NCBI GenBank assembly: GCA_038254435.1
Contig: JBBSGD010000002.1
Coordinates: 1-64,000 of the forward strand
Origin: JBBSGD01 sp038254435
GTDB lineage: Bacteria > Actinomycetota > CADDZG01 > WHSQ01
Length of the DNA stretch: 64,000 nt
Direction: 5' to 3'
Made by a program: the position numbers and the translations under genes. Numbering within the stretch: the first letter of the stretch is position 1; every line of letters starts with the position of its first letter. Of this stretch, positions 42,504 through 50,860 are shown piece after piece. Below the pieces are notes generated by a model, which saw only the letters and a list, made by a program, of their open reading frames with translations, did no database searches and was not told the DNA's origin.

Positions 42504-44318
42504 ATGGATCAGTCCCTGCGCAGGGCGTTTGCCGTCATCAGTCACGTCGATCACGGCAAGAGCACGCTCTCAGACCGTTTGCTCCAGCTCACCGGCACCG
42601 TCAGTGAGCGGGACATGCGCGCGCAGTTTCTCGACCGCATGGACATCGAGCGCGAACGTGGGATCACGATCAAGGCCGCCGCCGTGCGCATGGACTACGC
42701 GGCGGGGAACGGACGCACCTACGAGCTGAACCTCATCGACACCCCAGGTCACGTGGACTTCGGCTACGAGGTGTCGCGCTCGCTTGCGGCCTGCGAGGGG
42801 GTGTTGCTGCTCGTCGACGCGGCGCAGGGCATCCAGGCGCAGACGCTCACGAACCTCTATCTTGCCGTCGACGCGGGTCTAGAGGTCATCCCAATCCTGA
42901 ACAAGATCGATTTGCCGGCGGCCGAGCCTGACAAGTACGCGCAAGAGATCGCTCAGCTCATCGGGTGCGATCCCGCGGAGATCCTTCACATGTCGGCCAA
43001 GACGGGCGACGGCGTGCCCGAGCTGCTCGAGGCGATCGTCACCCGCATCCCGGCGCCTCAGGGAGATCCCAAAGCGCCGCTGCGCGCACTCGTGTTTGAC
43101 TCCGTTTACGACGCCTACCGGGGTGTAGTCGCGTACCTGCGCGTCGTAGACGGACGGCTCGAGGGGCGCGACCCGATTCACTTCATGGCCGCAGGCGTCG
43201 ATGCCGACGCCGACGAGATCGGGGTCATGCACGCAGAGCCGCGTCGCACCAGCGTGCTCGAGACCGGCTCCGTGGGCTATCTCATCTCGGGGATCAAGGA
43301 GGTGAGCTTGGCGAAGGTGGGTGACACGGTAACGACGCGCGCTCGGCCCGCTGCGAGCCCGCTGGCCGGCTATCGCGAGCCCAAGCCGATGGTCTTCGCG
43401 GGCATCTTCCCCACGGACGGCGATGACTTTCCGCTGTTGCGCGATGCGCTCGACAAGCTCAAGCTCAACGACTCTGCTCTGGTGTTCGAGCCCGAGTCCT
43501 CCGGCGCGCTCGGCTTCGGCTTTCGCTGCGGCTTCCTCGGGCTCCTTCACATGGAGATAGTGAGGGAGCGCCTCGAGCGCGAGTTCGACCTCGAGCTGAT
43601 CGCGACTGCGCCGTCGGTGGGCTATGAGCTGCAGCTCATGGGGCGGGGGCGGGAGATCGTTCACAACCCCTCGGACATGCCCGATTCCTCCACAGTCGAC
43701 GCGATCTTCGAGCCATACGTGTCGGTGATCGTCGTGACGCCGTCCGATTACGTGGGAACCGTGATGCAGCTGTGCCAGGAGCGCCGCGGCAGCCTCAAGG
43801 ACATGAGCTACCTGTCCACGGAGCGTGTGGAGATCCGCTACGACATGCCGCTTGGAGAGATCATCTTTGACTTCTTCGACCAGCTGAAGAGTGGAACCAA
43901 GGGATACGCATCACTCGACTACGAGCCGGCCGAGATGCAGGCCGGCGACCTCGTCAAGGTGGACGTGCTTCTCAACCAGCAGCCGGTGGACGCTTTCTCG
44001 ACGATCGTGCACCGGGACAAGGCTTACGACTATGGCAAGTCGATGACCGAGAGACTGCGCAAGCTGATTCCGCGCCAGCTCTTCGACGTTCCGATCCAGG
44101 CGGCAATCGGCTCGCGCGTGATAGCGCGTGAGACCGTCAAGGCAAAGCGCAAGGATGTTCTTGCCAAGTGCTATGGGGGTGACATCACACGAAAGCGCAA
44201 GCTCCTCGAACGACAGAAGGAGGGCAAGCGCAGGATGAAGCAGATCGGGTCTGTCGAGGTTCCGCAGTCTGCCTTTATCGAAGCGCTGCGCGTCGACTCG
44301 ATGGGCAGGCAGTCGTGA
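42504..44318 (+). CDS. lepA: Elongation factor 4 (LepA)
   Basis: LepA is a translational GTPase that acts in initiation and ribosome biogenesis. G1 is SHVDHGKST near residue 13, the switch region DIERERGITIKA near 47, G3 DTPGHVDFGYEVSRSLAACE near 77 and G4 NKIDLP near 130. The LepA-specific C-terminal domain is complete (IPRQLFDVPIQAAIGSRVIA near 525, KRKDVLAKCYGGDITRKRKL near 550). At 604 residues it is full length. The stop overlaps hemW by 4 bases. Confidence 0.97.
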   Translation: MDQSLRRAFAVISHVDHGKSTLSDRLLQLTGTVSERDMRAQFLDRMDIERERGITIKAAAVRMDYAAGNGRTYELNLIDTPGHVDFGYEVSRSLAACEGVLLLVDAAQGIQAQTLTNLYLAVDAGLEVIPILNKIDLPAAEPDKYAQEIAQLIGCDPAEILHMSAKTGDGVPELLEAIVTRIPAPQGDPKAPLRALVFDSVYDAYRGVVAYLRVVDGRLEGRDPIHFMAAGVDADADEIGVMHAEPRRTSVLETGSVGYLISGIKEVSLAKVGDTVTTRARPAASPLAGYREPKPMVFAGIFPTDGDDFPLLRDALDKLKLNDSALVFEPESSGALGFGFRCGFLGLLHMEIVRERLEREFDLELIATAPSVGYELQLMGRGREIVHNPSDMPDSSTVDAIFEPYVSVIVVTPSDYVGTVMQLCQERRGSLKDMSYLSTERVEIRYDMPLGEIIFDFFDQLKSGTKGYASLDYEPAEMQAGDLVKVDVLLNQQPVDAFSTIVHRDKAYDYGKSMTERLRKLIPRQLFDVPIQAAIGSRVIARETVKAKRKDVLAKCYGGDITRKRKLLERQKEGKRRMKQIGSVEVPQSAFIEALRVDSMGRQS

Positions 44319-45478
44319 GACCCGAGCCGCGAGACGGACGGTGGCTCGCAGAGCCCGCGTTCGGCGTCTACGTGCACATCCCGTTTTGTGCGCACCGCTG
44401 TCACTACTGCGACTTCAACACCTACGAGGGTCTCGATGATCTGCACGACGCCTACGTCGACGCACTCGTAGCCGACGTCTCGCGGGCGAGCTGTGAGTGG
44501 CCCCAGGCGACGTCGGTGTTCTTCGGCGGCGGCACCCCCACGCTGCTGCCGGCGGCCTCACTCGTGCGAATTCTGGCGGCGGTGCGGGCGCGCATCGGGC
44601 TTGCTCCGGGAGCCGAGGTCACGGCCGAGGTGAATCCGGAAACTGTCGATGCCGCGAAGCTCGACGCGCTCCTTGAGGGTGGCTTCAACCGCTTTTCGAT
44701 CGGCGTGCAGTCCCTCGAGCCGCGCGTCCTGTCGGCGCTTGGTCGCACGCACTCGGCCTCGGGCGCCCTTCAAGCTGTGGCCGCAGCGCGCAGCGCCGGC
44801 GCAGACGACATCAACGCAGATCTCATCTATGGATCCCCGTGGGAGAGCGATGCAGACTGGGAGCGTTCTCTCGACGGGGTCATCGCTGCGGGACCGGATC
44901 ACATCTCTGCCTACGCGCTGACAATCGAACAGGGAACGCCCCTTCACACGTTGATAGCGACCGGCCGCGCTCCCGATGTCGATCCCGATGTGCAAGCGCA
45001 CCGCCACGATGTAGCCGAGCAGCGACTCGGGGCCGCGGGGTATGACCGCTACGAGGTTTCCAACTGGGCCCGCCCATACCGAGCGTCGCGCCATAACGTC
45101 CTGTATTGGTCGGCGGGGGACTACGTTGCGTTTGGTGCAGGGGCGCATGGCCACACCGGCGGCCGCCGCTACTGGAACCTGCGCCTGCCGCGCGACTACG
45201 TGTCCGCAGTCGAGCAAGGACGTAGTGCCGAGGCCGGGAGCGAGGTGCTGGGGAGCGGCGAGCGCGCGGGAGAGGCGCTGATCCTCGGTTTGCGCCTCAC
45301 CTCGGGTATCGATCCTTGCGCCTTCGCGGCGCGCTTCGGGCAAGGCGCTCTGCAGGCCCGCCGCGCAGTCATCGACGATCTCGCGGCGGCAGACCTTCTC
45401 GAAAGTTCACCCCGCGCCCTGGCTCTCGCACCGGCGGCGACGATGGTTGCAAACGACGTCCTGTGCCGGCTGCTGTGA
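44315..45478 (+). CDS. hemW: Radical SAM heme chaperone HemW (CPO-like)
   Basis: HemW carries heme to target proteins and is related to oxygen-independent coproporphyrinogen oxidase. The radical SAM cluster motif CAHRCHYC is near residues 25-32, FFGGGTPTLL near 69, and the VNPETVD and NRFSIGVQSLEPRVL segments follow. The cysteine pattern CxxxCxxC without the extra N-terminal HemN cysteine favours HemW over HemN. The GTG start overlaps the lepA stop, the standard lepA-hemW-hrcA context. Confidence 0.93.
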   Translation: MRPEPRDGRWLAEPAFGVYVHIPFCAHRCHYCDFNTYEGLDDLHDAYVDALVADVSRASCEWPQATSVFFGGGTPTLLPAASLVRILAAVRARIGLAPGAEVTAEVNPETVDAAKLDALLEGGFNRFSIGVQSLEPRVLSALGRTHSASGALQAVAAARSAGADDINADLIYGSPWESDADWERSLDGVIAAGPDHISAYALTIEQGTPLHTLIATGRAPDVDPDVQAHRHDVAEQRLGAAGYDRYEVSNWARPYRASRHNVLYWSAGDYVAFGAGAHGHTGGRRYWNLRLPRDYVSAVEQGRSAEAGSEVLGSGERAGEALILGLRLTSGIDPCAFAARFGQGALQARRAVIDDLAAADLLESSPRALALAPAATMVANDVLCRLL

Positions 45479-45954
45479 GTCCGGTCTACCTCGGCGTTGT
45501 CGGGGCAGGCGACGCGGGGAGCGAGCTCCTTGCCGTCGCGCATGATGTCGGGGCCCACATCGCCCGCCGCGGCGCGCTGCTCGTGTGCGGCGGTCTCGGC
45601 GGCGTGATGGAGGCGGCGTGCCGCGGAGCCAAGGAAGCAGGCGGCACCACCATCGGCATCCTTCCCTCACTCGACCGCACGCAGGCGAACCCCTATCTCG
45701 ATGTCGCCATCCCTTCCGGGCTGGGCGAGATGCGCGACGCGCTCATAGTGCGTGCCAGCGACGCGCTCGTTGCAGTGGGCGGCGAGTTTGGGACGCTATC
45801 GGAGATCGCTCTTGCTCTGAAGACAAACGTGCCGGTGGTGGGGATCGATGTGTGGGAGCTGCGTAAGGGAGGCAAAGAGGTCCGCGCAGTGACGCGCGCC
45901 GGGTCCGCCTCCGAGGCCGTCGACGAGGCGCTCCGTTTGGCAACGCGAGCGTGA
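45475..45954 (+). CDS. TIGR00725-family SLOG-fold protein
   Basis: The 159-residue Rossmann-like protein has the glycine-rich start YLGVVGAGDAGSE, the family motif GGLGGVMEAACRGAKEAGGT near residue 38 and GGEFGTLSEIALALKTN near 100. These are hallmarks of the lysine-decarboxylase/LOG-like SLOG superfamily, which binds nucleotide-derived ligands. The function of TIGR00725 proteins is unknown. The GTG start overlaps the hemW stop (GTGA). Confidence 0.85.
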   Translation: MSPVYLGVVGAGDAGSELLAVAHDVGAHIARRGALLVCGGLGGVMEAACRGAKEAGGTTIGILPSLDRTQANPYLDVAIPSGLGEMRDALIVRASDALVAVGGEFGTLSEIALALKTNVPVVGIDVWELRKGGKEVRAVTRAGSASEAVDEALRLATRA

Positions 45955-45982
45955 CGGTTGGGTGCCCCGCGGGTTCACGCTC
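45947..45982 (+). terminator. Possible hairpin between converging genes
   Basis: GAGCGTGA (45947-45954, including the stop codon) can pair with TCACGCTC (45975-45982) across a 20-base loop. No U-tract is present. It lies between converging genes, so it could act for both strands, but the support is weak. Confidence 0.3.
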
Positions 45983-46019
45983 CTAGGCTAGACCTGCGAG
46001 CGGCCGCGCGCCCGGGGCG

Positions 46020-47234
46020 TTAGGGCCAGCGGTACCACTCGAAGTGCATGCCGTCGGGGTCGAGCCAGCGACCTCCCCACGTGAAGCCCCAGTCGCGCAT
46101 TATCTGGACCAGTCGCTCGTCCTGAGAGGGTTGTGAGCCGTGGGGGTTGTCCAGCGCGTTGATGTCGAGGGCGATGCCCCAGGAATGATGAGAGAGTCGG
46201 CCACCGGGCCGCGAGTCGACAAAGCGCGTGCTGAGGCAACCCCTGTACTGGGTGGGGTCGATCGCGTACTTGAGCCCGCTCGATGCAACCTCGTGCAGAG
46301 CACCGCGCAGCTGCGGGATGAGGGCGCGGTTGCACGTCACCTCACCCAGCAGCGGGACGCGGCCCGTGACTATGTGGCGGCGCTCCCACGCGGGGTCTAC
46401 TCGTATGTAACCGCCGTAGGTGGGGCGCGCGGAGAACTCTCCGAAGTTCTTCTTGAGGATCATCTGGGGCTGGACCGCGTCGCCGTAGCGCAGGTAGGGA
46501 GTCTCGCCGCGGGCCCTTATCTGCCACGCGGTCGAGCCCACGAGTCGCGTGATCACCTTCTCTACCCGCGGCCGCACCGCCTTCGAGCGCGTGCGGATGA
46601 GCGCGTAGCGATCCACTTGCGGCCAGAAACGAGGGAGCTGACCGGCCATCAGGGCTTCGTATCCGTTGGTGGCTGCATTGCTCACGACGCCCACGGTCTC
46701 CACGCGCCGGTCGCGCAGCGAGAGCTTCAAAGGGTCGCTCGTGCCGCGCAGGCGCGCTTCCGTAGCCGCCAGCAGCGCGTGCTTGGGGTCGAGCGCGAGG
46801 ATTGCGTCTCGCTCCGTGGCGGGCGCAAAAGGCGCGTACCCGCCCGGGTGCACGAACGCAACCTCGAAGGGGATCGCGTAACCCGCGGGGGGCTTGTCGA
46901 CCGGGCTGCCGGCGACGGTGCGCGACGCGTCGAGCCACTCGAGCCCCGCCCTCACGATGGTGACCGCCCTCACCCCGCGCACGCGCTTCAGGGCCTGCGC
47001 GCTGCCGGTCGGTAGGCCCCCGGGCGCCCACGCGAGAAGGACGTGATCGCGCCGGCGGATTGCGCGGCGCTCGATCGGTGCAGGCCCGGGGCCGGCGCGC
47101 ACCGTGGCGGTGGTTGCCGGGCGGACGGGCGCGCCGCTCAGGGCCTCCCCGATTATCCAGGCCGCGCTCGCTCCGGCAACTGCGCCGAAGAGTGCCCACA
47201 GCACGCGCACGGCGACGCGGGCCGGGCCGCTCAT
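46020..47234 (-). CDS. Membrane-anchored M15-family D-Ala-D-Ala carboxypeptidase-like protein
   Basis: An N-terminal membrane helix (about residues 7-27) is followed by a domain of about 250 residues without recognised family. A C-terminal M15 zinc peptidase domain follows: SHHSWGIALDINALDNPHG near 345 gives the SxHxxGxAxD ligands, and DGMHFEW near 395 gives the last histidine. M15 enzymes cut peptidoglycan peptides or precursors. The ATG overlaps the stop of the anti-sigma gene (ATGA), so it belongs to the sigma/anti-sigma operon and may act in the wall-stress response. Confidence 0.82.
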   Translation of the reverse strand: MSGPARVAVRVLWALFGAVAGASAAWIIGEALSGAPVRPATTATVRAGPGPAPIERRAIRRRDHVLLAWAPGGLPTGSAQALKRVRGVRAVTIVRAGLEWLDASRTVAGSPVDKPPAGYAIPFEVAFVHPGGYAPFAPATERDAILALDPKHALLAATEARLRGTSDPLKLSLRDRRVETVGVVSNAATNGYEALMAGQLPRFWPQVDRYALIRTRSKAVRPRVEKVITRLVGSTAWQIRARGETPYLRYGDAVQPQMILKKNFGEFSARPTYGGYIRVDPAWERRHIVTGRVPLLGEVTCNRALIPQLRGALHEVASSGLKYAIDPTQYRGCLSTRFVDSRPGGRLSHHSWGIALDINALDNPHGSQPSQDERLVQIMRDWGFTWGGRWLDPDGMHFEWYRWP

Positions 47235-49120
47235 CGCAGGCTTTCGGCGATGCGTAGTGCGGTAGCAAGGTCAAAGGACGGCACGGACACGGCCCTGTAC
47301 GTGCCGTTCGAGATCCACTCGAGCTCGCCGCGTTCGGCAGACCAGCGGCCCAAGACCCCGTCTACCCTTACCTCGCTCAGATGTCTTTCTTGCGGCGGGG
47401 GCAGGGCGGCGGCGGGACGCGATTGCACGAGCTTGATCCCCACTCCGTCGTACTCGACCTCGCGCTGCCTGAAGTACGTGGTAAGGGTCGCGACGCCCCG
47501 CGATCTCGACAAGAACGACGTCGAGGGATGGTAGCCGTCCGGCAGGTAGCCGGGCGCCGCTGCGAAGGATGCCGCAATGGGAATGGCATTTGCCGGTTCC
47601 CGTGTGAGCGACGACGCTCCGTTGTGGAAGCCAAGCGGGGCAGTCAGTCCCTTCGTTCGCAGCGACGCAGCGACGCGCAGCAGCGACGCGCGCGGCAGGT
47701 TCGACTCGAGGGCGACGTGCTCGTGCTGCCCGTAGACGTCCAGCCGGCGAGCAAGCGTCTCGGCGGCGGGCTCGAAGTAACCGGTGCCGCCGCCGGGGAC
47801 GGGCAGCTGCTCCGCTCCCATAATGGCTGCCGCGTCCCACTTGAGCGCCGGTTCCGAGGTCACCGTGAGCCACGTAAGCCCGTCTGCGTAGGCGACGACC
47901 CTCTGCCCTAGGGAGGTTCGTCCCGAGTCCACGCGCGCGAGCCCCTCGGTGTCCGAGGGCTGCAGACGGCGCACCGCGCGCGGTGACGGAGCGCCCTTGA
48001 AGCCTCCGCTGCGCACGAGACCTACGTGCGGAGCGGAGAACAATCCGGCCGGCAGGTGCGATGGAATGGAGAAGTGGGCCGCCCTCACGTCGAGCAGGGT
48101 GCTGCCCGGCCGGTCGCCGGTCAGGCCTTGTCTGTGAGCCCATTCGTTGCGGTCTCGGGAACGCGAGGCAACTACTCTGAAACGCAGCGGGAACCATGTG
48201 GAGCGGTCCAGCCACACATCGACCCTGTCGAGTGGGGAGAAGGGCCGCCACGATCCTCCGGTTTCGAGTGCGTCGACGAGTGGGGCGGCCGTCCGGTAGG
48301 GGAGGGTGACGCGGTACGCGGCGTGTCCCGCAACCGGCCGCGAGCGAATTGCCTCAAGCCCGGACGCGCCGGCGATGGTCTCGAGGGGGACGACTATGTC
48401 GGAGGGAACCGAGCCGGCTCCGTCAAACGGAGCGCGGTGAACTATCGTGCGCTGCTCGACGCGCGCCGCGAGCGCGCAGCTTGGCGGCCCCGCCAGGGGG
48501 CAGACCGTCGGCTCCTTGGTCCACATGCGGTGCGGGTTGGCGATGAGGTCGAGGTCGTTCCTGGGCCACGACGCCGGGTCGGGGTAGGAGGTCAGGTCCC
48601 TCACCTGCAGGCGGTAGCTCTGCGGCGCTTTGAACCACACCGAAGCAACAAAGCGGCGTTGTGGAACAGCAGGCCGCCAGCCGCGTTCGAGCACCCGGTA
48701 GGTGGCGTGATAGTCGGTCAGCTGGCGCGCCGCCTGCCTCACTCGCTCTTGCAGGCCCGAGGCCAGGGCCGCGCCCGGCGACCGTCTCGAGGGGAGCGTG
48801 GTGCCCGCAACGAACAGTGCCGCCGCAAGCGCAGCAACACCGGCGATACGCCCCCTCAGGATCCATTCCCGCCGAGCCTCGTGGATGCGGCGAAGGGGTC
48901 TCACTTTCTCCATTATCTCGGCGGCGAGGTCCGGCACTTCTTCGGCCCCTTGCAGGCGCACCGCCCGGCGCACTTGCGCGAGCGACTCTTCGTAGCGGCG
49001 GCACCACGCGCAGGTGGCCAAGTGTTGTTCGACGGAGCGAGCGGTAGTGCCGTCGATCTCGCCGTCGAGCCGCGCCGAGATGTCGGTGCGCAGGGACTCG
49101 CAGCGAGCGTCAGCCTTCAT
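47231..49120 (-). CDS. Large membrane anti-sigma factor with zinc-finger N-terminus
   Basis: The N-terminal anti-sigma domain has the zinc motif Cys7...HLATCAWC (H33, C37, C40). It is followed by a membrane helix at about 89-107 (RIAGVAALAAALFVAGTTLP) and an outer region of about 520 residues. That region contains a LolA/MucB-like beta-rich part (YHATYRVLERGW, VASVWFKAPQSYRLQV, DRVDVWLDRSTWFPLRFRVV) and a second part with a strand pattern ATLTTYFRQREVEYDGVGIK near the C-terminus, similar to domains of anti-sigma regulators. At 629 residues it is far larger than usual ZAS proteins. It overlaps the sigma gene by 11 bases. Confidence 0.85.
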   Translation of the reverse strand: MKADARCESLRTDISARLDGEIDGTTARSVEQHLATCAWCRRYEESLAQVRRAVRLQGAEEVPDLAAEIMEKVRPLRRIHEARREWILRGRIAGVAALAAALFVAGTTLPSRRSPGAALASGLQERVRQAARQLTDYHATYRVLERGWRPAVPQRRFVASVWFKAPQSYRLQVRDLTSYPDPASWPRNDLDLIANPHRMWTKEPTVCPLAGPPSCALAARVEQRTIVHRAPFDGAGSVPSDIVVPLETIAGASGLEAIRSRPVAGHAAYRVTLPYRTAAPLVDALETGGSWRPFSPLDRVDVWLDRSTWFPLRFRVVASRSRDRNEWAHRQGLTGDRPGSTLLDVRAAHFSIPSHLPAGLFSAPHVGLVRSGGFKGAPSPRAVRRLQPSDTEGLARVDSGRTSLGQRVVAYADGLTWLTVTSEPALKWDAAAIMGAEQLPVPGGGTGYFEPAAETLARRLDVYGQHEHVALESNLPRASLLRVAASLRTKGLTAPLGFHNGASSLTREPANAIPIAASFAAAPGYLPDGYHPSTSFLSRSRGVATLTTYFRQREVEYDGVGIKLVQSRPAAALPPPQERHLSEVRVDGVLGRWSAERGELEWISNGTYRAVSVPSFDLATALRIAESLR

Positions 49121-49652
49121 TTAGAGTCCCCCGTGTGGTGGCTGCCAGCGCGACCGCGAGCAGAGCGCGTCCTCGGTGAACCCTGCTCTTGACGGTGCCC
49201 ACCGGGATGGCGAGCACCGCCGCCGTCTCCTGATAGCTCATCCCGAACATGTCGATCAGCACGAGCGGTTCGCGCACCGCCATGTCGAGTGAGGCCACCG
49301 CGTCGCGCACCTCGATCGAGTAATCCGCGTCGGACGGGACAACCGGCCGGGCTCTGTGCAGAAGATCCGAGGTGCGCCGGTGCCGTTCGTTGCGGCGCAG
49401 CTCGTCGAGCGCGCAATTGCGAGCAATGGTGAAGAGCCAGGTCGAGAACTTGGCGTCGGCCCGATAGCGCGACAGAAAGCGCCACGCGCGCGTAAAGGCT
49501 TCCTGGGTGACGTCGTCGGCCATCCCCTCGTTGTGCAGAAGCTGCATGCACAGCCGCCACACCGGCCCCTGATAGCGGCGGACAAGGCCTTCGAAAGCCT
49601 CCAGGTCTCCCGCGGCGGCCGCTCGAACGATTCTCGGCTCTGGCTCCTCCAC
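49110..49652 (-). CDS. ECF sigma factor (RpoE-like)
   Basis: Sigma region 2 includes AFEGLVRRYQGPVWRLCMQL, DDVTQEAFTRAWRFLSRYR and FSTWLFTIARNCALDELRR. Region 4 contains LVLIDMFGMSYQETAAVLA and IPVGTVKSRVHRGRALL for -35 recognition. The GTG at 49652 (about 180 residues) fits the family N-terminus; a TTG at 49682 is the other option. The following gene is its anti-sigma factor, so the factor should be released by an envelope signal. The upstream intergenic region is shared with the divergent hrcA. Confidence 0.9.
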   Translation of the reverse strand: MEEPEPRIVRAAAAGDLEAFEGLVRRYQGPVWRLCMQLLHNEGMADDVTQEAFTRAWRFLSRYRADAKFSTWLFTIARNCALDELRRNERHRRTSDLLHRARPVVPSDADYSIEVRDAVASLDMAVREPLVLIDMFGMSYQETAAVLAIPVGTVKSRVHRGRALLAVALAATTRGTLNEG

Positions 49653-49761
49653 CGCTTCCCCCGTCTGTAGCTCCCCCCACAAAGCCGGCGGCGCTCATAT
49701 CTTCGCACCTCACGCCCGTCAGACGGAGGCGGCCCCCAAAAGGTTCTGACAACGCGGTTGC

Positions 49762-49788
49762 TTGGCACTCTTGGACCGAGAGTGCTAA
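49762..49788 (+). promoter_or_regulatory. CIRCE operator for HrcA
   Basis: TTGGCACTC, nine bases, GAGTGCTAA matches the CIRCE consensus TTAGCACTC-N9-GAGTGCTAA with one mismatch in the left arm. It ends 20 bases before the hrcA start. TTGGAC (49771-49776) inside it and TACGAT (49795-49800) could be the -35 and -10 boxes 18 bases apart, so HrcA would block its own promoter. The TACGAT position suggests a very short leader. Confidence 0.92.
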
Positions 49789-49808
49789 CCCGGTTACGAT
49801 GGGTGGTG

Positions 49809-50852
49809 ATGACTACGAGCCCGCCCCTCGACGAGCGCAAGGCAGCGATCCTCAGCGCGATCGTGACGCACTACGTGCGCACGGGTGAGCCTGCCGGGTC
49901 CAAGACGCTCGTCGACGGCTATGCACTGCGGGTGTCCCCGGCCACCGTGCGCAACGAGATGATGACCCTCGAGGAGTTGGGCTACCTCCGCCAACCCCAT
50001 ACCTCGGCGGGGCGCGTGCCGACGGACGCGGGTTACCGCTTCTTCGTGGACGAGGGCAGGGACTACACGCTCGCGTCCTCCGAGCGGCGGCGCGTGCGGC
50101 ACTTCTTGCGGGAACCGGTGTGGGAGCTGGAAGACGCGCTCCAACAGGCTGCCTTGCTGCTCTCGGGTCTCACCGATCACGCGGCCGTGGTGTTTGCCCC
50201 GGCGCTCGACCGCAGCGTGGTGCGCCACATCCAGTTGGTCGCCTTGTCCTCGGGTAGGGCCATGCTCGTGCTCGTCACCGACACCGGGCGGGTCGAGAAT
50301 CACGTGGTGCTGATTCCGGACTCAATGGACGCCATCCAGCTCGAGCGCACCGCCGAGATGCTCAACCGCATTGCCGCCGGAACTGCTCTCGACGCCGCCC
50401 CCGGCGTGCTCGCGGATGCTACCGATCGCTTTCCCCTCGAGCTACGGGCCGCGGTGCAGTCGGTAGTGGCAATGCTGGGCGACTCGCTGGCTCAGGTCGA
50501 GGCCCAGCGCGTTTTCCTCGAGGGCACTTCGAACATCGTCGACGAGCAGAAGTTCACGGATCTCGAATCCGTGCGCCAGGTGATAGGGGCACTGGAACAT
50601 CGAAAGGTCCTATTCGAGCTCCTCGCAGAATCCCTGTCGGCGGGCCGTATGTCGGTGCGGATCGGGACCGAGAACGCCGCGCGCGAGATGAGACTCTGTT
50701 CGGTGGTCACCGCTCCCTACGGCGGGAGCGATCATGCGATCGGCTCGCTCGGGGTCGTTGGCCCGACGCGCATGGATTACGGTCGAACGATTGCGGCAGT
50801 GAACGAGGTTGCGTTCAGCCTCGGCCGCCTGCTCACCGGCTCCTACTCCTGA
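49809..50852 (+). CDS. hrcA: Heat-inducible transcription repressor HrcA
   Basis: HrcA binds CIRCE and represses chaperone genes. The winged-helix part contains LDERKAAILSAIVTHYVRTG near residue 7, SPATVRNEMMTLEELGYLRQ near 43 and PHTSAGRVPTDAGYRFFVD near 64. The GAF-like core follows, and the C-terminal block is GSLGVVGPTRMDYGRTIAAV. The ATG at 49809 gives 347 residues, and a GTG one codon earlier is possible. The upstream open frame runs through the operator and is not coding. dnaJ follows 8 bases later. Confidence 0.95.
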   Translation: MTTSPPLDERKAAILSAIVTHYVRTGEPAGSKTLVDGYALRVSPATVRNEMMTLEELGYLRQPHTSAGRVPTDAGYRFFVDEGRDYTLASSERRRVRHFLREPVWELEDALQQAALLLSGLTDHAAVVFAPALDRSVVRHIQLVALSSGRAMLVLVTDTGRVENHVVLIPDSMDAIQLERTAEMLNRIAAGTALDAAPGVLADATDRFPLELRAAVQSVVAMLGDSLAQVEAQRVFLEGTSNIVDEQKFTDLESVRQVIGALEHRKVLFELLAESLSAGRMSVRIGTENAAREMRLCSVVTAPYGGSDHAIGSLGVVGPTRMDYGRTIAAVNEVAFSLGRLLTGSYS

Positions 50853-50860
50853 TCGGTTCT

